Shown: positions 16,953 to 26,751, numbered from the stretch's first letter. The stretch: 64,000 nt of DNA from UBA5216 sp963924885 (GCA_963924885.1 CAWUUY010000107.1:10733-74732); one strand, 5' to 3'. Notes: a model not told the origin generated them from the sequence alone. Numbers and translations are program-made.

Positions 16953-19253
16953 ATGATGGCGTCTCCGCGTAAATCCCGTATTGCGTTAGCGTTGTTGTGC
17001 GCGCTGCCGTCGCTCGCCGCCGCGCAACAAGGCCTGCAATTGCGTCCGCAGCCGTCGCTGATTGAGTTGCCGTCGGAGAACAAAGACGATACGCCGATGT
17101 ACATGGAAGGCGATCGCATGCAAGGCCACACTGATCGCGAAACCGAGGCTCAGGGCAACGCGCGTTTTCGCGGACGCGGGCAATCGATTTCCGCTGACTG
17201 GATGCGCCACGACAAGCGCGACAACGAGTTGACCGCCATCGGCAACGTGCGCATGGTGCAAGGTACGGAGCTGACCGAAGGCGCGCGGTTGCGTTACAAC
17301 CTCGACACCGATCGCGGCTTGCTGGAGAACGTCCGTTATTCCCTCAGCCCCAAAGAAACCGGCGCCGCCCCGGGGGCGCGGTCCACGGTGTCGCCATTTG
17401 ATGCGCGAGGTACCGCTGACCGGGCCGTGTTTGAAGGGCCGGGCCTGATGCGCGCGCAGCAGGCGACCTATACCACCTGCGAGCCTGGCGACGACTCCTG
17501 GTTGTTCCGCGCGCGTGAGATGCTGATTGACAAAAACAATAACATCGGCACCGCGCGCGACGCCACAGTCGAGTTTCTGGGCACGCCTATTTTTTACACG
17601 CCGTCCATGCGGTTCACGCTGCACCAGGAACGCAATTCGGGGTTTCTCACACCGGGCTACGGCAACTCCACCACCGGCGGCTTTGAGCTGCAGGTGCCGT
17701 ATTACTGGAACATGGCACCCAACCGCGACATGACGATTACGCCGCGGCTGATGTCCAAGCGCGGACTGCAATTGCGCACGGATTTTCGCTACCTGGAGCC
17801 GCAGTATCGCGGCGAGTTTAATCTGGAGTATCTGCCCAACGATAATGTCACCGGCGCCAACCGGCAGTTGTTCAAGTTTAATCACGCGCATTCGTTTGCC
17901 AACAACTGGTCGGGTTCGCTGGATTTGAACAAAGTTTCCGACGGCAAGTATTTCTCCGACCTGTCGACACAGATTGCACTGACCTCGCAGACTTACCTGG
18001 TGCGTCAGGGCGTGTTGTCGCGCGGTGGCGAGTGGGGCAGCGGCGGAACATATTCATTTTCCACGCTGGCGCAGGGCTGGCAGACGCTGCAAAACGATCC
18101 GCTGGCGCCGCTGACGCCGCCCTATGGCCGGCGCCCGCAACTGACCCTGACCGCGCAGAACCAGAATGTGCTGTTTGGGGATTTCGATTTTCAGACCAGT
18201 TACACCGATTTTACGCATCCGACGCTGGTCAACGGTCGGCGCGTAGTGGCCTATCCCAGCCTGTCGTTTCCGTTTACCGCGCCCTATGGCTACATCACGC
18301 CAAAGATCGGCGTACACGCGTCGCGTTATTTTATCGATCAGCAAAATACGGCCGCGATGCCGGACAGGACGCGCGTGTTGCCCACGTTTACCGCCGACAG
18401 CGGACTGATATTCGAGCGCGGCGCGAACATCTTCGGCAAGGCGTATACGCAGACATTGGAGCCCAAGCTCTACTACGTGTATATCCCGTATCGCGACCAG
18501 AGCATGATCCCGAATTTCGAAAGCGGCGTGCAGGATATCAACTTCGCCACGATTTATTCGGAGAACCAATTCAGCGGCAACGACCGCATCAACGACGCCA
18601 ATCAGCTCACCATCGGCGTGAACTCGCGGCTGATTAATCCCGACACCGGCGTCGAAGTGCTGCGCGCGGGCTTGGCGCAACGCTATTACTTCCGCCCGCA
18701 ACAGGTCACCGTCCCTGGCGTGCCGGTGCGCAACAACCAGAGCTCGCGCTCGGATCTGCTGGCGGCGTTAAGCGGCAATGTCGCGCCAAACTGGACGGCG
18801 GATTTCGGCTGGCAATACAACACCGATACCGCCCGGACCCAGCGCATGAGTGTTGCCGCGCGTTATCAGCCGGAACAAGGCAAGGTGCTGAATCTCGCCT
18901 ATCGCCACGTGGTGAATTCGTTCCGCCAGTTCGATGTGTCTGGGCAATGGCCGATCGCCGGCAAATGGAACGCCGTGGGCCGCTGGAATTATTCGATGCA
19001 GGACAAGCGACTGCTCGAAGCGGTGGCTGGCGTCGAATATGACGGCGGCTGCTGGGCGCTGCGCTTCGTCGGCCACCGTTTGTCCACTGCCACCAATGCC
19101 AGCACCAGCGCGGTGTTTATTGAGCTGGAATTGAATGGCGTCACCCGTGTCGGGTCGAACCCGTTGGCCGTTCTGCAAAGAAACATCAGCGGCTATACTC
19201 GCCACGATCCGCGCCAATCGCGACCCAACGAATATTTCGTGCCGGAACGCTAG
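16953..19253 (+). CDS. lptD: LPS-assembly protein LptD
   Basis: The product has 766 residues: signal peptide (about 1-24, ALALLCALPSLAAAQ), an OstA-like jellyroll domain (about 45-160) and a C-terminal barrel. With LptE it inserts lipopolysaccharide into the outer leaflet of the outer membrane. Only two cysteines remain in the mature protein, Cys176 (TTCEPG) and Cys700 (GGCWALR), against four in E. coli, so one inter-domain disulfide is the only one possible. The operon continues with surA, whose product helps fold LptD. LptE is not in this window. Confidence 0.95.
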   Translation: MMASPRKSRIALALLCALPSLAAAQQGLQLRPQPSLIELPSENKDDTPMYMEGDRMQGHTDRETEAQGNARFRGRGQSISADWMRHDKRDNELTAIGNVRMVQGTELTEGARLRYNLDTDRGLLENVRYSLSPKETGAAPGARSTVSPFDARGTADRAVFEGPGLMRAQQATYTTCEPGDDSWLFRAREMLIDKNNNIGTARDATVEFLGTPIFYTPSMRFTLHQERNSGFLTPGYGNSTTGGFELQVPYYWNMAPNRDMTITPRLMSKRGLQLRTDFRYLEPQYRGEFNLEYLPNDNVTGANRQLFKFNHAHSFANNWSGSLDLNKVSDGKYFSDLSTQIALTSQTYLVRQGVLSRGGEWGSGGTYSFSTLAQGWQTLQNDPLAPLTPPYGRRPQLTLTAQNQNVLFGDFDFQTSYTDFTHPTLVNGRRVVAYPSLSFPFTAPYGYITPKIGVHASRYFIDQQNTAAMPDRTRVLPTFTADSGLIFERGANIFGKAYTQTLEPKLYYVYIPYRDQSMIPNFESGVQDINFATIYSENQFSGNDRINDANQLTIGVNSRLINPDTGVEVLRAGLAQRYYFRPQQVTVPGVPVRNNQSSRSDLLAALSGNVAPNWTADFGWQYNTDTARTQRMSVAARYQPEQGKVLNLAYRHVVNSFRQFDVSGQWPIAGKWNAVGRWNYSMQDKRLLEAVAGVEYDGGCWALRFVGHRLSTATNASTSAVFIELELNGVTRVGSNPLAVLQRNISGYTRHDPRQSRPNEYFVPER

Positions 19254-19268
19254 TCACTTCCCCTTTGG

Positions 19269-20660
19269 ATGTTTGCAGGTAACTATATGTTTTTAAAAGA
19301 TATTTTTGTTGTCACGCGCATGGTGGCATTGTCAGCGGCTTTCGTGCCGGTAGCGGCTTGGGCGCAACTCAAACCGCCATCACAGTCGCAGCCCGCGTTG
19401 CAAGTGCAGCCGCAGTCGAAGCCCAAGCCGCGCCCCATCGTCACCCTCGATCGCATCATCGCGGTGATCAACGACGAAGTGATTACGCGTAACGATCTGA
19501 ACGAGCGTATCGGTTTGGCTGAAGCTCAACTGCGGCGACAAGGCACGCCGGCCCCGGCGCGGCCCATCCTCGAACGGCAATTGCTGGAACGCATGATCGC
19601 TGACCGCGCGCAAGTCCAGTTCGCCAGAGACAACGGCTTGCGTATTGACGATGTGGAGCTCGACCGCGCCATTGCCCGTATCGCGGAAGATAACAAGATC
19701 TCGGTGCCGCAGTTGCGCGAGGCGCTGAAGCGCGATGGCGTGCCGTTCATCAAATTCCGCGAGGATATTCGCAGCCAGATAGTGATGGCGCGGCTGCGCG
19801 AGCGCGAAGTCGACGACAAGATCGTCATCACCGAAAGTGAAATCGACAACATGCTCGCCAATCCGCAGCAGCAGGCGGCGGGTGCGGATGAATTCGAGGT
19901 GTCGCACATCCTCGTGCGGGTACCGGAGAACGCACGACCCGATCAGATACAGGAGCGGTTGACGCGCGCCGAGCAGGCGCTGACGCAACTGAAGTCCGGC
20001 TCCGATTTCCGGCAGATCGCCGCGACCTTCTCCGATTCACCCGATGCGTTGCAAGGCGGCGGTATGGGCTGGCGCGACGGCGACCGGCTGCCGACCTTGT
20101 TCTTTGACGCGTTACGTATCATGAAATCTGGCGAAGTCAGCCCCATTTTGCGTAGTCCCAACGGTTTTCACATCCTCAAGCTGAATGACCGCCGCGGCGG
20201 GCAAGGGCCGCTGCTGGTGCAGCAGACCAGCGCGCGCCATATCCTGATCAAGGCGAGCGAGCTGGTATCCGACAACGAAGCGCGCAACCGCCTGCGCAAT
20301 CTGAAGGAGCGCCTAGAAAACAAGGGCGACTTTGCCCAGCTTGCTCGCGCCAACTCCGAGGACACCAGTGCCGCCAGAGGCGGCGATCTCGGCTGGTTGT
20401 CGCCCGGGGACACCGTGCCGGAATTCGAACGCGCGATGAACGCGTTAAAGCTCAGCGAGATCAGCGAGCCGGTGCGCTCGCCCTTCGGCTGGCACCTGAT
20501 TCAAGTCACCGAGCGGCGCAGCTCCGACATGTCCAAGGAGCGCCGCCGCCTCTCCGCGCGCCAGGCGCTGCGCGAGCGCAAGAGCGAAGAAGCCTACGAA
20601 GAATGGGTGCGCCAGTTGCGCGACCGCGCGTTCGTCGAGATTCGTCTCGAGGAACGCTAA
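19269..20660 (+). CDS. surA: Periplasmic chaperone / peptidyl-prolyl isomerase SurA
   Basis: The product has 463 residues. A signal peptide ends near residue 33 (VPVAAWAQLK), a Pro/Gln-rich linker follows, then the SurA N-domain (DRIIAVINDEVITRNDLNERI). Two parvulin domains follow: one near 205-300 with EVSHILVRVP and GGGMGWRDGDRLP, the other near 315-415 with ARHILIKAS and ARGGDLGWLSPGDTVPEFE. A C-terminal helix completes the chaperone module. It escorts outer-membrane barrel proteins, LptD among them. The start at 19269 gives a slightly long signal; ATG 19287 is an alternative. Confidence 0.95.
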   Translation: MFAGNYMFLKDIFVVTRMVALSAAFVPVAAWAQLKPPSQSQPALQVQPQSKPKPRPIVTLDRIIAVINDEVITRNDLNERIGLAEAQLRRQGTPAPARPILERQLLERMIADRAQVQFARDNGLRIDDVELDRAIARIAEDNKISVPQLREALKRDGVPFIKFREDIRSQIVMARLREREVDDKIVITESEIDNMLANPQQQAAGADEFEVSHILVRVPENARPDQIQERLTRAEQALTQLKSGSDFRQIAATFSDSPDALQGGGMGWRDGDRLPTLFFDALRIMKSGEVSPILRSPNGFHILKLNDRRGGQGPLLVQQTSARHILIKASELVSDNEARNRLRNLKERLENKGDFAQLARANSEDTSAARGGDLGWLSPGDTVPEFERAMNALKLSEISEPVRSPFGWHLIQVTERRSSDMSKERRRLSARQALRERKSEEAYEEWVRQLRDRAFVEIRLEER

Positions 20661-20668
20661 CGCGCACC

Positions 20669-21634
20669 ATGTTGCCGACCATAGCCGTCACCGCCGGGGA
20701 ACCCGCGGGTGTTGGCCCCGAAATCTGCGCCGCACTAGTGGCGGCGGCACTACCCGCGCGCATCGTGGTGATCGCGGATCGGGAGTTGCTGCGCGAACGC
20801 ACGCAAATCGACTGGGCGGATTTCACTGGCGGATGCACCGTGACCACGGCCAGTGTGTGCGTGCTGCATGTGCCGCTGATCGAGCCGTCCGAGGCGGGCA
20901 CATTGAATGCCGCCAACAGCCGTTATGTGCTGCGCACGCTGGGTGTCGCCTGCGATGGCTGCACCGACGGCCTCTTCGACGCCATCGCGACTGCCCCGGT
21001 GCATAAGGGCATCATCAACGATGCCGGCATCGCGTTCACCGGGCACACCGAGTTTTTGCAGGCGCGCACGCACGCGCCGCACGTGGTGATGATGCTGGCG
21101 GGCGGCGGTCTGCGCGTGGCGCTGGCCACCACGCACTTGGCGCTGAAGGATGTCGCGGCGCACATCACGCGTGACAGCCTGACGCGGACGCTGCGCGTGT
21201 TGAACCATGATCTGCAACAATATTTCGGCATCGCCGCACCGCGCATCGCGGTGGCGGGACTGAATCCGCACGCGGGCGAATCCGGCCACTTGGGGTGCGA
21301 GGAAATCGACGTTATCGCGCCGGTAATCCATGCGCTACGCGCCGAAGGCATGCATCTTTCCGATCCGCTTCCCGCCGATACATTATTCAATCCCGAACGG
21401 TTGAAACATTACGACGCCGTGCTGGCGATGTACCACGATCAGGGTTTGCCGGTGCTCAAGTACGCGAGCTTCGGCGCGGGCGTGAACATCACGCTGGGGC
21501 TGCCGATCATCCGCACCTCGGTCGATCACGGCACCGCGCTCGACATCGCCGGTCAGGGCAAGGCCGACGTCGGCAGCCTGATCGAAGCGGTCAAACTCGC
21601 CATCGAACTGGCTAACGCAAAGCGCAACGTCTGA
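20669..21634 (+). CDS. pdxA: 4-hydroxythreonine-4-phosphate dehydrogenase
   Basis: The start at ATG 20669 (MLPTIAVTAGEPAGVGPE) gives 321 residues; an open frame back to 20603 overlaps surA and has no family support. Motifs include TAPVHKGIINDAG, FTGHTEFL, LNPHAGESGHLG and AMYHDQGLPVLKY with metal-binding His and Asp. It oxidises 4-phosphohydroxythreonine in the DXP-dependent pyridoxal phosphate pathway. It lies 8 bases after surA and 5 before rsmA in the conserved lptD-surA-pdxA-rsmA order. Confidence 0.96.
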   Translation: MLPTIAVTAGEPAGVGPEICAALVAAALPARIVVIADRELLRERTQIDWADFTGGCTVTTASVCVLHVPLIEPSEAGTLNAANSRYVLRTLGVACDGCTDGLFDAIATAPVHKGIINDAGIAFTGHTEFLQARTHAPHVVMMLAGGGLRVALATTHLALKDVAAHITRDSLTRTLRVLNHDLQQYFGIAAPRIAVAGLNPHAGESGHLGCEEIDVIAPVIHALRAEGMHLSDPLPADTLFNPERLKHYDAVLAMYHDQGLPVLKYASFGAGVNITLGLPIIRTSVDHGTALDIAGQGKADVGSLIEAVKLAIELANAKRNV

Positions 21635-21639
21635 CCGCC

Positions 21640-22431
21640 GTGGGCCACCAACCCCGCAAACGATTCGGGCAAAATTTTCTTCAAAAACAAGAAGTTATAG
21701 ATGATATCGTTCACGTTATCAAGCCGCACCCCGATGACCTGATGGTGGAGATCGGCCCCGGCCTCGGCGCGCTGACCAACCCGCTGGCCAAGGCATTGAA
21801 GCAGTTGCACGTGATCGAACTGGACCGCGATATCGTCAGCCGGCTGCGCGACAAACACGCCGGTGGCAACGTGGTGATCCACGAAGGCGACGCGCTGAAA
21901 TTCGATTTCGCCTCGCTCAGCGGCGGATTGCGCGCGCAGTTGCGTATCGTCGGCAATCTGCCCTACAACATCTCCACCCCATTGCTGTTTCATCTCGCCG
22001 AACAAATCGATTGCGTGCGCGACATCCACGCCATGCTGCAAAAAGAAGTGGTCGAGCGCATGGTGGCCGCGCCCGATTCTGCCGCCTACGGACGCCTGTC
22101 GGTCGCGCTGCAATATCGGTTTGAAATGGAAAAAGTGCTCGACGTCGGCCCGGAGTCGTTTTACCCGGTGCCGAAGGTTAATTCTGCCGTGATACGCATG
22201 TTGCCGCGCGCAAAAAATGAACTCACGGCAACTGACGAAGTGCTGTTCGCGCGCATTGTCACCACCGCGTTTTCACAGCGACGCAAAACGCTGCGCAATA
22301 CGCTGCGCAATATACTGGCGTTAAAAGCCTTCGAGGCTCTAGGCGTTGATCCGCAGGCGCGGGCGGAGACGCTGGGGGTGGGCGATTTTGTGCGGATCGC
22401 CAACTGGGTCTCGCAACAGCAAACGGCTTAA
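21640..22431 (+). CDS. rsmA: 16S rRNA dimethyladenosine transferase (KsgA)
   Basis: The product has 263 residues from GTG 21640. The SAM-binding segments are KRFGQNFL, MVEIGPGLGALT and HVIELDRDI, and the catalytic NLPYNIS motif sits near residue 106-112. FYPVPKVNSAVI marks the rRNA-binding side. It dimethylates two adjacent adenosines near the 3' end of 16S rRNA during small-subunit assembly. Residues 12-30 are written in AT-rich codons. Its last 4 bases overlap the end of the convergent gloA. Confidence 0.96.
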   Translation: MGHQPRKRFGQNFLQKQEVIDDIVHVIKPHPDDLMVEIGPGLGALTNPLAKALKQLHVIELDRDIVSRLRDKHAGGNVVIHEGDALKFDFASLSGGLRAQLRIVGNLPYNISTPLLFHLAEQIDCVRDIHAMLQKEVVERMVAAPDSAAYGRLSVALQYRFEMEKVLDVGPESFYPVPKVNSAVIRMLPRAKNELTATDEVLFARIVTTAFSQRRKTLRNTLRNILALKAFEALGVDPQARAETLGVGDFVRIANWVSQQQTA

Positions 22432-22817
22432 GCTTTCTTCCGCTGCACGAACTCAATCTTGTATCCATCCGGGTCTTCGACAAACGCAATTACCGTGGTG
22501 CCGTGTTTCATCGGCCCCGGTTCGCGCGTGACTTTGCCGCCGCGTTTTTTGACTTCTTCGCAGGTTTTGTAGGCGTCATCGACTTCAATCGCCACATGGC
22601 CGTAACCGTTGCCCAGATCGTAGGAGGGGGTGTCCCAGTTGTAGGTCAGTTCCAGCACCGATGTTTTGGATTCGTCGTCGTAACCCACGAAGGTGTTGGT
22701 GAAGCGGCCAGACGGGTACTCGGACTGGCGCAGCAGTTTCATGCCCAGCACCTGCGTGTAAAAGTCGATTGAGCGTTGCAGGTTGCCCACGCGAATCATG
22801 GTATGCAGCATTCTCAT
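22428..22817 (-). CDS. gloA: Lactoylglutathione lyase (glyoxalase I)
   Basis: The product is 129 residues, the bacterial nickel-type length. Metal ligands fall in MLHTMIRVGNL (His), SVLELTYNW (Glu), GYGHVAIEVDD (His) and IAFVEDPDGYKIEF (Glu). It converts the methylglyoxal-glutathione adduct to S-lactoylglutathione. Convergent with rsmA. Confidence 0.95.
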   Translation of the reverse strand: MRMLHTMIRVGNLQRSIDFYTQVLGMKLLRQSEYPSGRFTNTFVGYDDESKTSVLELTYNWDTPSYDLGNGYGHVAIEVDDAYKTCEEVKKRGGKVTREPGPMKHGTTVIAFVEDPDGYKIEFVQRKKA

Positions 22818-22844
22818 TGCGGCGCTCCTGTGTGAAATTTCCGG

Positions 22845-23030
22845 TTAAATTTGCACCATTTCAAAATCGTCTTTGCGCGCGCCGCATTCCGGACACGTCC
22901 AGTTGATCGGCACGTCTTCCCATGTAGTGCCGGGGGCGATGCCTTCGTCGGGCAAGCCCGCTTCTTCGCTGTAGATCCAGCCGCAGATGAGACACATCCA
23001 GGATTTATAAACGGGGGCTTCGTTGGGCAT
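22845..23030 (-). CDS. Rubredoxin
   Basis: The product is 61 residues with the two iron-binding CxxC pairs, MCLICGWIY (near residues 13-16) and CPECGARKDDF (near 46-49), and the aromatic core residues in between (DEGIAPGTTWEDVPINW). It is a one-electron carrier in the cytoplasm, partner unknown here. In many betaproteobacteria a rubredoxin stands divergent to thiD, as it does here with 96 bases between the starts. Confidence 0.95.
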   Translation of the reverse strand: MPNEAPVYKSWMCLICGWIYSEEAGLPDEGIAPGTTWEDVPINWTCPECGARKDDFEMVQI

Positions 23031-23126
23031 GATGGGTCACGGATAAAGGAGTGAATTGCGCTAGAATCGAATTTTAATCGATTCGGCTTGCGGTTTCTTC
23101 TGCGGGTCTCATTTCTGAACCTCTCC

Positions 23127-24005
23127 ATGCCCGAAGTACCCCCCATCGTACTGGTTTTTTCCGCCACCGATCCCACCGGCGGCGCGGGCATGCAGGCGGA
23201 TATTCTCACGCTGGCGAGCATGGGCTGCCATCCGCTGTCGGTGATTACCGCGATCACGGTGCAGGATACGATGGGCGTGGACGATATTATGCCGATCGAT
23301 GCCGACTGGATCGCCGATCAGGCGCGCTGCGTGCTCGAAGACATGCCGGTGGCGGCGTTCAAAATCGGCGTCATCGGCAGTGTGGATGCGGTTACCGCCA
23401 TCGCCGAGGTGGTGTCGGATTACCCCGAGATTCCGCTGATCCTCGACCCGGTGTTGAGTTCCGGCCGCGGTGATGAGCTGGCGAACGAAGACATCCTGGT
23501 GGCGATGCGCGAATTGCTGATTCCGCAAACCACCATCATCACGCCCAACAGTTTGGAAGCGCGCCGCCTTGCGCTGAACGACCGCGACGACAAGGACGAT
23601 CCCGATCTGGCGGAATGCGCAAAACGCATCATCGCCTCGGGTTGCGAATACGTGCTGATCACCGGCACCCACGAAAATACCCTGCAAGTAGTGAATATTC
23701 TGTACGGCGAATCGGGCACGGTCACCAGTGAATCATGGCCGCGCCTGCCGGGGCAGTACCACGGGTCGGGCTGCACGCTGGCCTCCGCCATTGCGGCCAC
23801 CATCGCCAACGGCCTGCCGATGGACGAGGCGGTAAAAGACGCGCAGGAATATACCTGGCAGACGTTGAAGGCGGGATTTCGCGCCGGCATGGGACAACAC
23901 ATCCCCGACCGCTTGTTCTGGGCGCGCGAGGAAGAGCACGCCGATACCGCTGATGCCGCCGATACCGCTGCGCCGCCCGCCGACGACCGAAACGATAAAC
24001 CATGA
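23127..24005 (+). CDS. thiD: Hydroxymethylpyrimidine / phosphomethylpyrimidine kinase
   Basis: The start at ATG 23127 (MPEVPPIVLVFSATDPTGG) gives 292 residues; an ATG at 23088 would add 13 residues with no family support. Ribokinase-fold motifs are DPTGGAGMQADI, LDPVLSSGRGDEL, TPNSLEARRL and GSGCTLASAIA. It makes HMP-pyrophosphate for thiamine synthesis. The C-terminus carries an Asp/Ala-rich tail of about 20 residues beyond the fold. It overlaps thiE by 4 bases. No TPP riboswitch is evident in the 96-base leader. Confidence 0.95.
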   Translation: MPEVPPIVLVFSATDPTGGAGMQADILTLASMGCHPLSVITAITVQDTMGVDDIMPIDADWIADQARCVLEDMPVAAFKIGVIGSVDAVTAIAEVVSDYPEIPLILDPVLSSGRGDELANEDILVAMRELLIPQTTIITPNSLEARRLALNDRDDKDDPDLAECAKRIIASGCEYVLITGTHENTLQVVNILYGESGTVTSESWPRLPGQYHGSGCTLASAIAATIANGLPMDEAVKDAQEYTWQTLKAGFRAGMGQHIPDRLFWAREEEHADTADAADTAAPPADDRNDKP

Positions 24006-24640
24006 AACGCCTTGCACAGATTGCCGGCTTGTATGGCGTCACGCCCGACGACGCGGACAGCGCGCGTCTGCTGACGCGCGTGCGCGCCGCGCTCGCTGGC
24101 GGCATGCGCATCCTGCAATACCGCAACAAAACGGCGGATGCCGGGTTGCGCCGCGAGCAGGCCGCAGCGCTGCGCGCGTTGTGCCGCGACTACGGTGCGG
24201 CGCTAATCATCAATGACGATCTTGAGCTGGCGCTGGCGGTCGATGCCGACGGCCTGCATCTGGGCGGCGAAGATGGCTCGCTGGCGGCAGCACGCGCGCG
24301 GCTGGGGCCGGATAAGTGGCTCGGCGCATCGTGTTACCGCAGCCTCGACAACGCCGAACGGGCGCTTACCGAGGGCGCGGATCACATTGCTTTCGGCAGT
24401 TTTTTTGTCTCCACCGTCAAGCCCGGCGCAGTGCGTTCGACGCCTTCGATATTGACCGAGGCAAAACAAAAATTCAACGTGCCGGTAGTGGCTATCGGCG
24501 GCATTACGCTCGACAATGCCTGTGCGTTGATCGCCGCCGGCGCGGACAGCGTGGCGCTGATCACGGCATTATTCAGCGCGCCGGACGTGACGCTTGCGGC
24601 ACAGAAATTCAACGCGCTGTTTGGCGACGTAGTTCGGTGA
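24002..24640 (+). CDS. thiE: Thiamine-phosphate synthase
   Basis: A TIM-barrel enzyme of 212 residues with ILQYRNKTAD, LIINDDLELAL, DGLHLGGEDG, GASCYRSLDNAERA, DHIAFGSFFVSTVKPGA and VAIGGITLDN, covering the pyrophosphate- and thiazole-binding loops. It joins HMP-PP with thiazole phosphate. The ATGA overlap with thiD implies translational coupling; 18 bases separate it from hemL. Confidence 0.95.
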   Translation: MKRLAQIAGLYGVTPDDADSARLLTRVRAALAGGMRILQYRNKTADAGLRREQAAALRALCRDYGAALIINDDLELALAVDADGLHLGGEDGSLAAARARLGPDKWLGASCYRSLDNAERALTEGADHIAFGSFFVSTVKPGAVRSTPSILTEAKQKFNVPVVAIGGITLDNACALIAAGADSVALITALFSAPDVTLAAQKFNALFGDVVR

Positions 24641-24658
24641 ACACTGTCGGGTGACCCC

Positions 24659-25945
24659 ATGAAACAAAGCCAGAAACTGTTTAACCACGCGCAATTGCTG
24701 ATTCCGGGCGGCGTCAATTCGCCGGTGCGGGCGTTTCGCTCGGTGGGGGGCATACCGCTTTTCATCAAGCGCGGGCGCGGCTCGCAGATCTGGGATGCCG
24801 ACGGCAATGTTTACATCGATTACGTGGGGTCGTGGGGGCCGCTGATCGCGGGCCACGCGCATCCGGACGTGGTGAAGGCCGTGCAGCAAGCCGCCGAGCG
24901 CGGGCTGTCGTTTGGCGCGCCGACCGAGGCGGAACTGGACATGGCGAGCCTGCTGGTAAAGCTGGTGCCGTCTATGGAGCAGGTGCGGCTGGTCAGTTCG
25001 GGCACCGAAGCCACCATGAGCGCGATCCGTGTCGCGCGTGGTTACACGCGGCGCTCGAAAATCATCAAGTTCGAGGGCTGCTACCACGGCCATGCTGACG
25101 CGCTGTTGGTCAAGGCGGGATCGGGAGCGCTGACGTTCGGCCAGCCGTCGTCGGCGGGTGTGCCGCCGGAAACGGCGGCGCATACGCTGGTGCTGGATTT
25201 CAACGATGAAACCACGCTGCAGGCTGCGTTTGAACGCGAGGGTAACGATATTGCCGCGGTCATCGTCGAGCCGGTGGTGGGCAATGCCAATCTGATCGCG
25301 CCGAGGGCGGGCTTTTTGCAACGGCTGCGCGAGTTATGCACGCAGTACGGCGCGGTGCTGATTTTCGACGAAGTGATGACCGGCTTTCGCGTCGCGCTGG
25401 GTGGCGCGCAGGCGGTGTACGGCATCAAGCCCGACATGACGACGCTGGGCAAAGTGATCGGCGGCGGCATGCCGGTGGGTGCGTTCGGCGGTCGGCGCGA
25501 CATCATGCAGTGCGTGGCGCCGCTGGGGCCGGTGTATCAGGCCGGTACGCTGTCGGGCAATCCGGTGGCGGTGGCGGCGGGTTTGGCCACGCTGGCGCTG
25601 GTGCAGGCGCCGGGTTTCTACGACAAGCTCACCGCCACCGCTTACGCGCTGTGCAAAGGCTTAAACGAGGCGGCGGCATCGCACCATATCGCGTTTTGCG
25701 CGCAGCACGTTGGCGGCATGTTCGGTTTGTATTTTCGCGATGTCAGCAACGGACCGCCGCAAACCTACACGGAAGTCATGCAGTGCGACAAGGAGCGCTT
25801 CAACACGTTTTTTCACGCCATGCTGGCGGAAGGCGTGTATCTCGCGCCGTCGGCGTATGAAGCGGGGTTTGTGTCGTCGGCGCACAGCGCAGCCGACATC
25901 GAAAAAACCCTGGCCGCCGCCGAAAAGGCTTTTGTCGCTCTATAA
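24659..25945 (+). CDS. hemL: Glutamate-1-semialdehyde 2,1-aminomutase
   Basis: A class III PLP aminotransferase of 428 residues: IPGGVNSPVRAFRSVGG near the N-terminus, SSGTEATMSAIRVARG for cofactor phosphate, and TTLGKVIGGGMPVGAFGG with the PLP lysine near residue 265. It makes 5-aminolevulinate, so heme is built by the C5 route. The run thiD-thiE-hemL is tight. A palindromic AT-rich motif (25951-25972) follows the stop. Confidence 0.97.
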   Translation: MKQSQKLFNHAQLLIPGGVNSPVRAFRSVGGIPLFIKRGRGSQIWDADGNVYIDYVGSWGPLIAGHAHPDVVKAVQQAAERGLSFGAPTEAELDMASLLVKLVPSMEQVRLVSSGTEATMSAIRVARGYTRRSKIIKFEGCYHGHADALLVKAGSGALTFGQPSSAGVPPETAAHTLVLDFNDETTLQAAFEREGNDIAAVIVEPVVGNANLIAPRAGFLQRLRELCTQYGAVLIFDEVMTGFRVALGGAQAVYGIKPDMTTLGKVIGGGMPVGAFGGRRDIMQCVAPLGPVYQAGTLSGNPVAVAAGLATLALVQAPGFYDKLTATAYALCKGLNEAAASHHIAFCAQHVGGMFGLYFRDVSNGPPQTYTEVMQCDKERFNTFFHAMLAEGVYLAPSAYEAGFVSSAHSAADIEKTLAAAEKAFVAL

Positions 25946-25981
25946 ATAATTGTTTTAAAACAAAACTTATGGAGTTTTGAG

Positions 25982-26617
25982 CTAGCGCAGTCCGGCGATA
26001 TATTCCGACACGGCGGCCATCTCGCGGTCCGACAATTTGCCGGCGACGGTGCGCATCATGCTGTTGAGATCATTTTTGCGCTCGCCCGCGCGGAACGTCT
26101 TCAATTGCGCGGCGGTGTATTCGGCGTGCTGGCCGGCGACGCGCGGATACTGCGCCGGCAGGCCCGCGCCGTTGGGCGAGTGACACGACGCGCAGGCGGC
26201 CAAGCCCTTGGCCGCGATACCACCGCGATAAATCAGTTGTCCCTGTTTGACCAGTTCCGCATCGCGCGCGGCGCGCGGGCGCGGCGTCTGGCTGGCGTAA
26301 TACATGGCGACGTTTTTCATGTCGTCGTCGGACAGCGGCGCGGCCATGCCGGCCATCACGGGATTGTTGCGCTCGGCGGGCTTACCGTCTTTTGCTTTGA
26401 AATTGCTGAGTTGCTTATAGAGATACTCAGGGTGCTGCCCGGCCAGGCTCGGGTTGACCGCGAGCGGGCTGTTGCCGTCCGGGCCGTGACACGCCGCACA
26501 TACCTTGGCGGCGATTTCCTGACCCTTGGCAGCGTCACCTTTGACGACATATTGTGCAAACAACGAGGGTGCGAATGTGACGCAGGCGACCGTCGCCAGG
26601 ATCAGGCGGAATTTCAT
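25982..26617 (-). CDS. Diheme cytochrome c (c4 type)
   Basis: The start at ATG 26617 (MKFRLILATVACVTF) gives 211 residues with a cleaved signal peptide ending near AQYVVKG. Two heme-binding CxxCH motifs, CAACHGPDG and CASCHSPNG, each head a similar half with downstream Met ligands (VMAGMAAPL; MMRTVAGKLSD), the layout of cytochrome c4. It should shuttle electrons in the periplasm, probably to a terminal oxidase. It converges with hemL. Confidence 0.92.
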   Translation of the reverse strand: MKFRLILATVACVTFAPSLFAQYVVKGDAAKGQEIAAKVCAACHGPDGNSPLAVNPSLAGQHPEYLYKQLSNFKAKDGKPAERNNPVMAGMAAPLSDDDMKNVAMYYASQTPRPRAARDAELVKQGQLIYRGGIAAKGLAACASCHSPNGAGLPAQYPRVAGQHAEYTAAQLKTFRAGERKNDLNSMMRTVAGKLSDREMAAVSEYIAGLR

Positions 26618-26751
26618 GAAAGCTCCGAAGGACACAAAATAGACAGGGGAATTACCATCACCGTATTGTATAGTACACGGCTATTTACGCGCCAGAATCC
26701 GGCGCATTTACAAAGACCTAGGTGCTAGGCACAACATGGTGCAATCCTGCG

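Noticed and set aside
23031..23126. Possible TPP riboswitch before thiD
   Set aside because: The 96-base gap is too short and lacks the conserved CUGAGA element.
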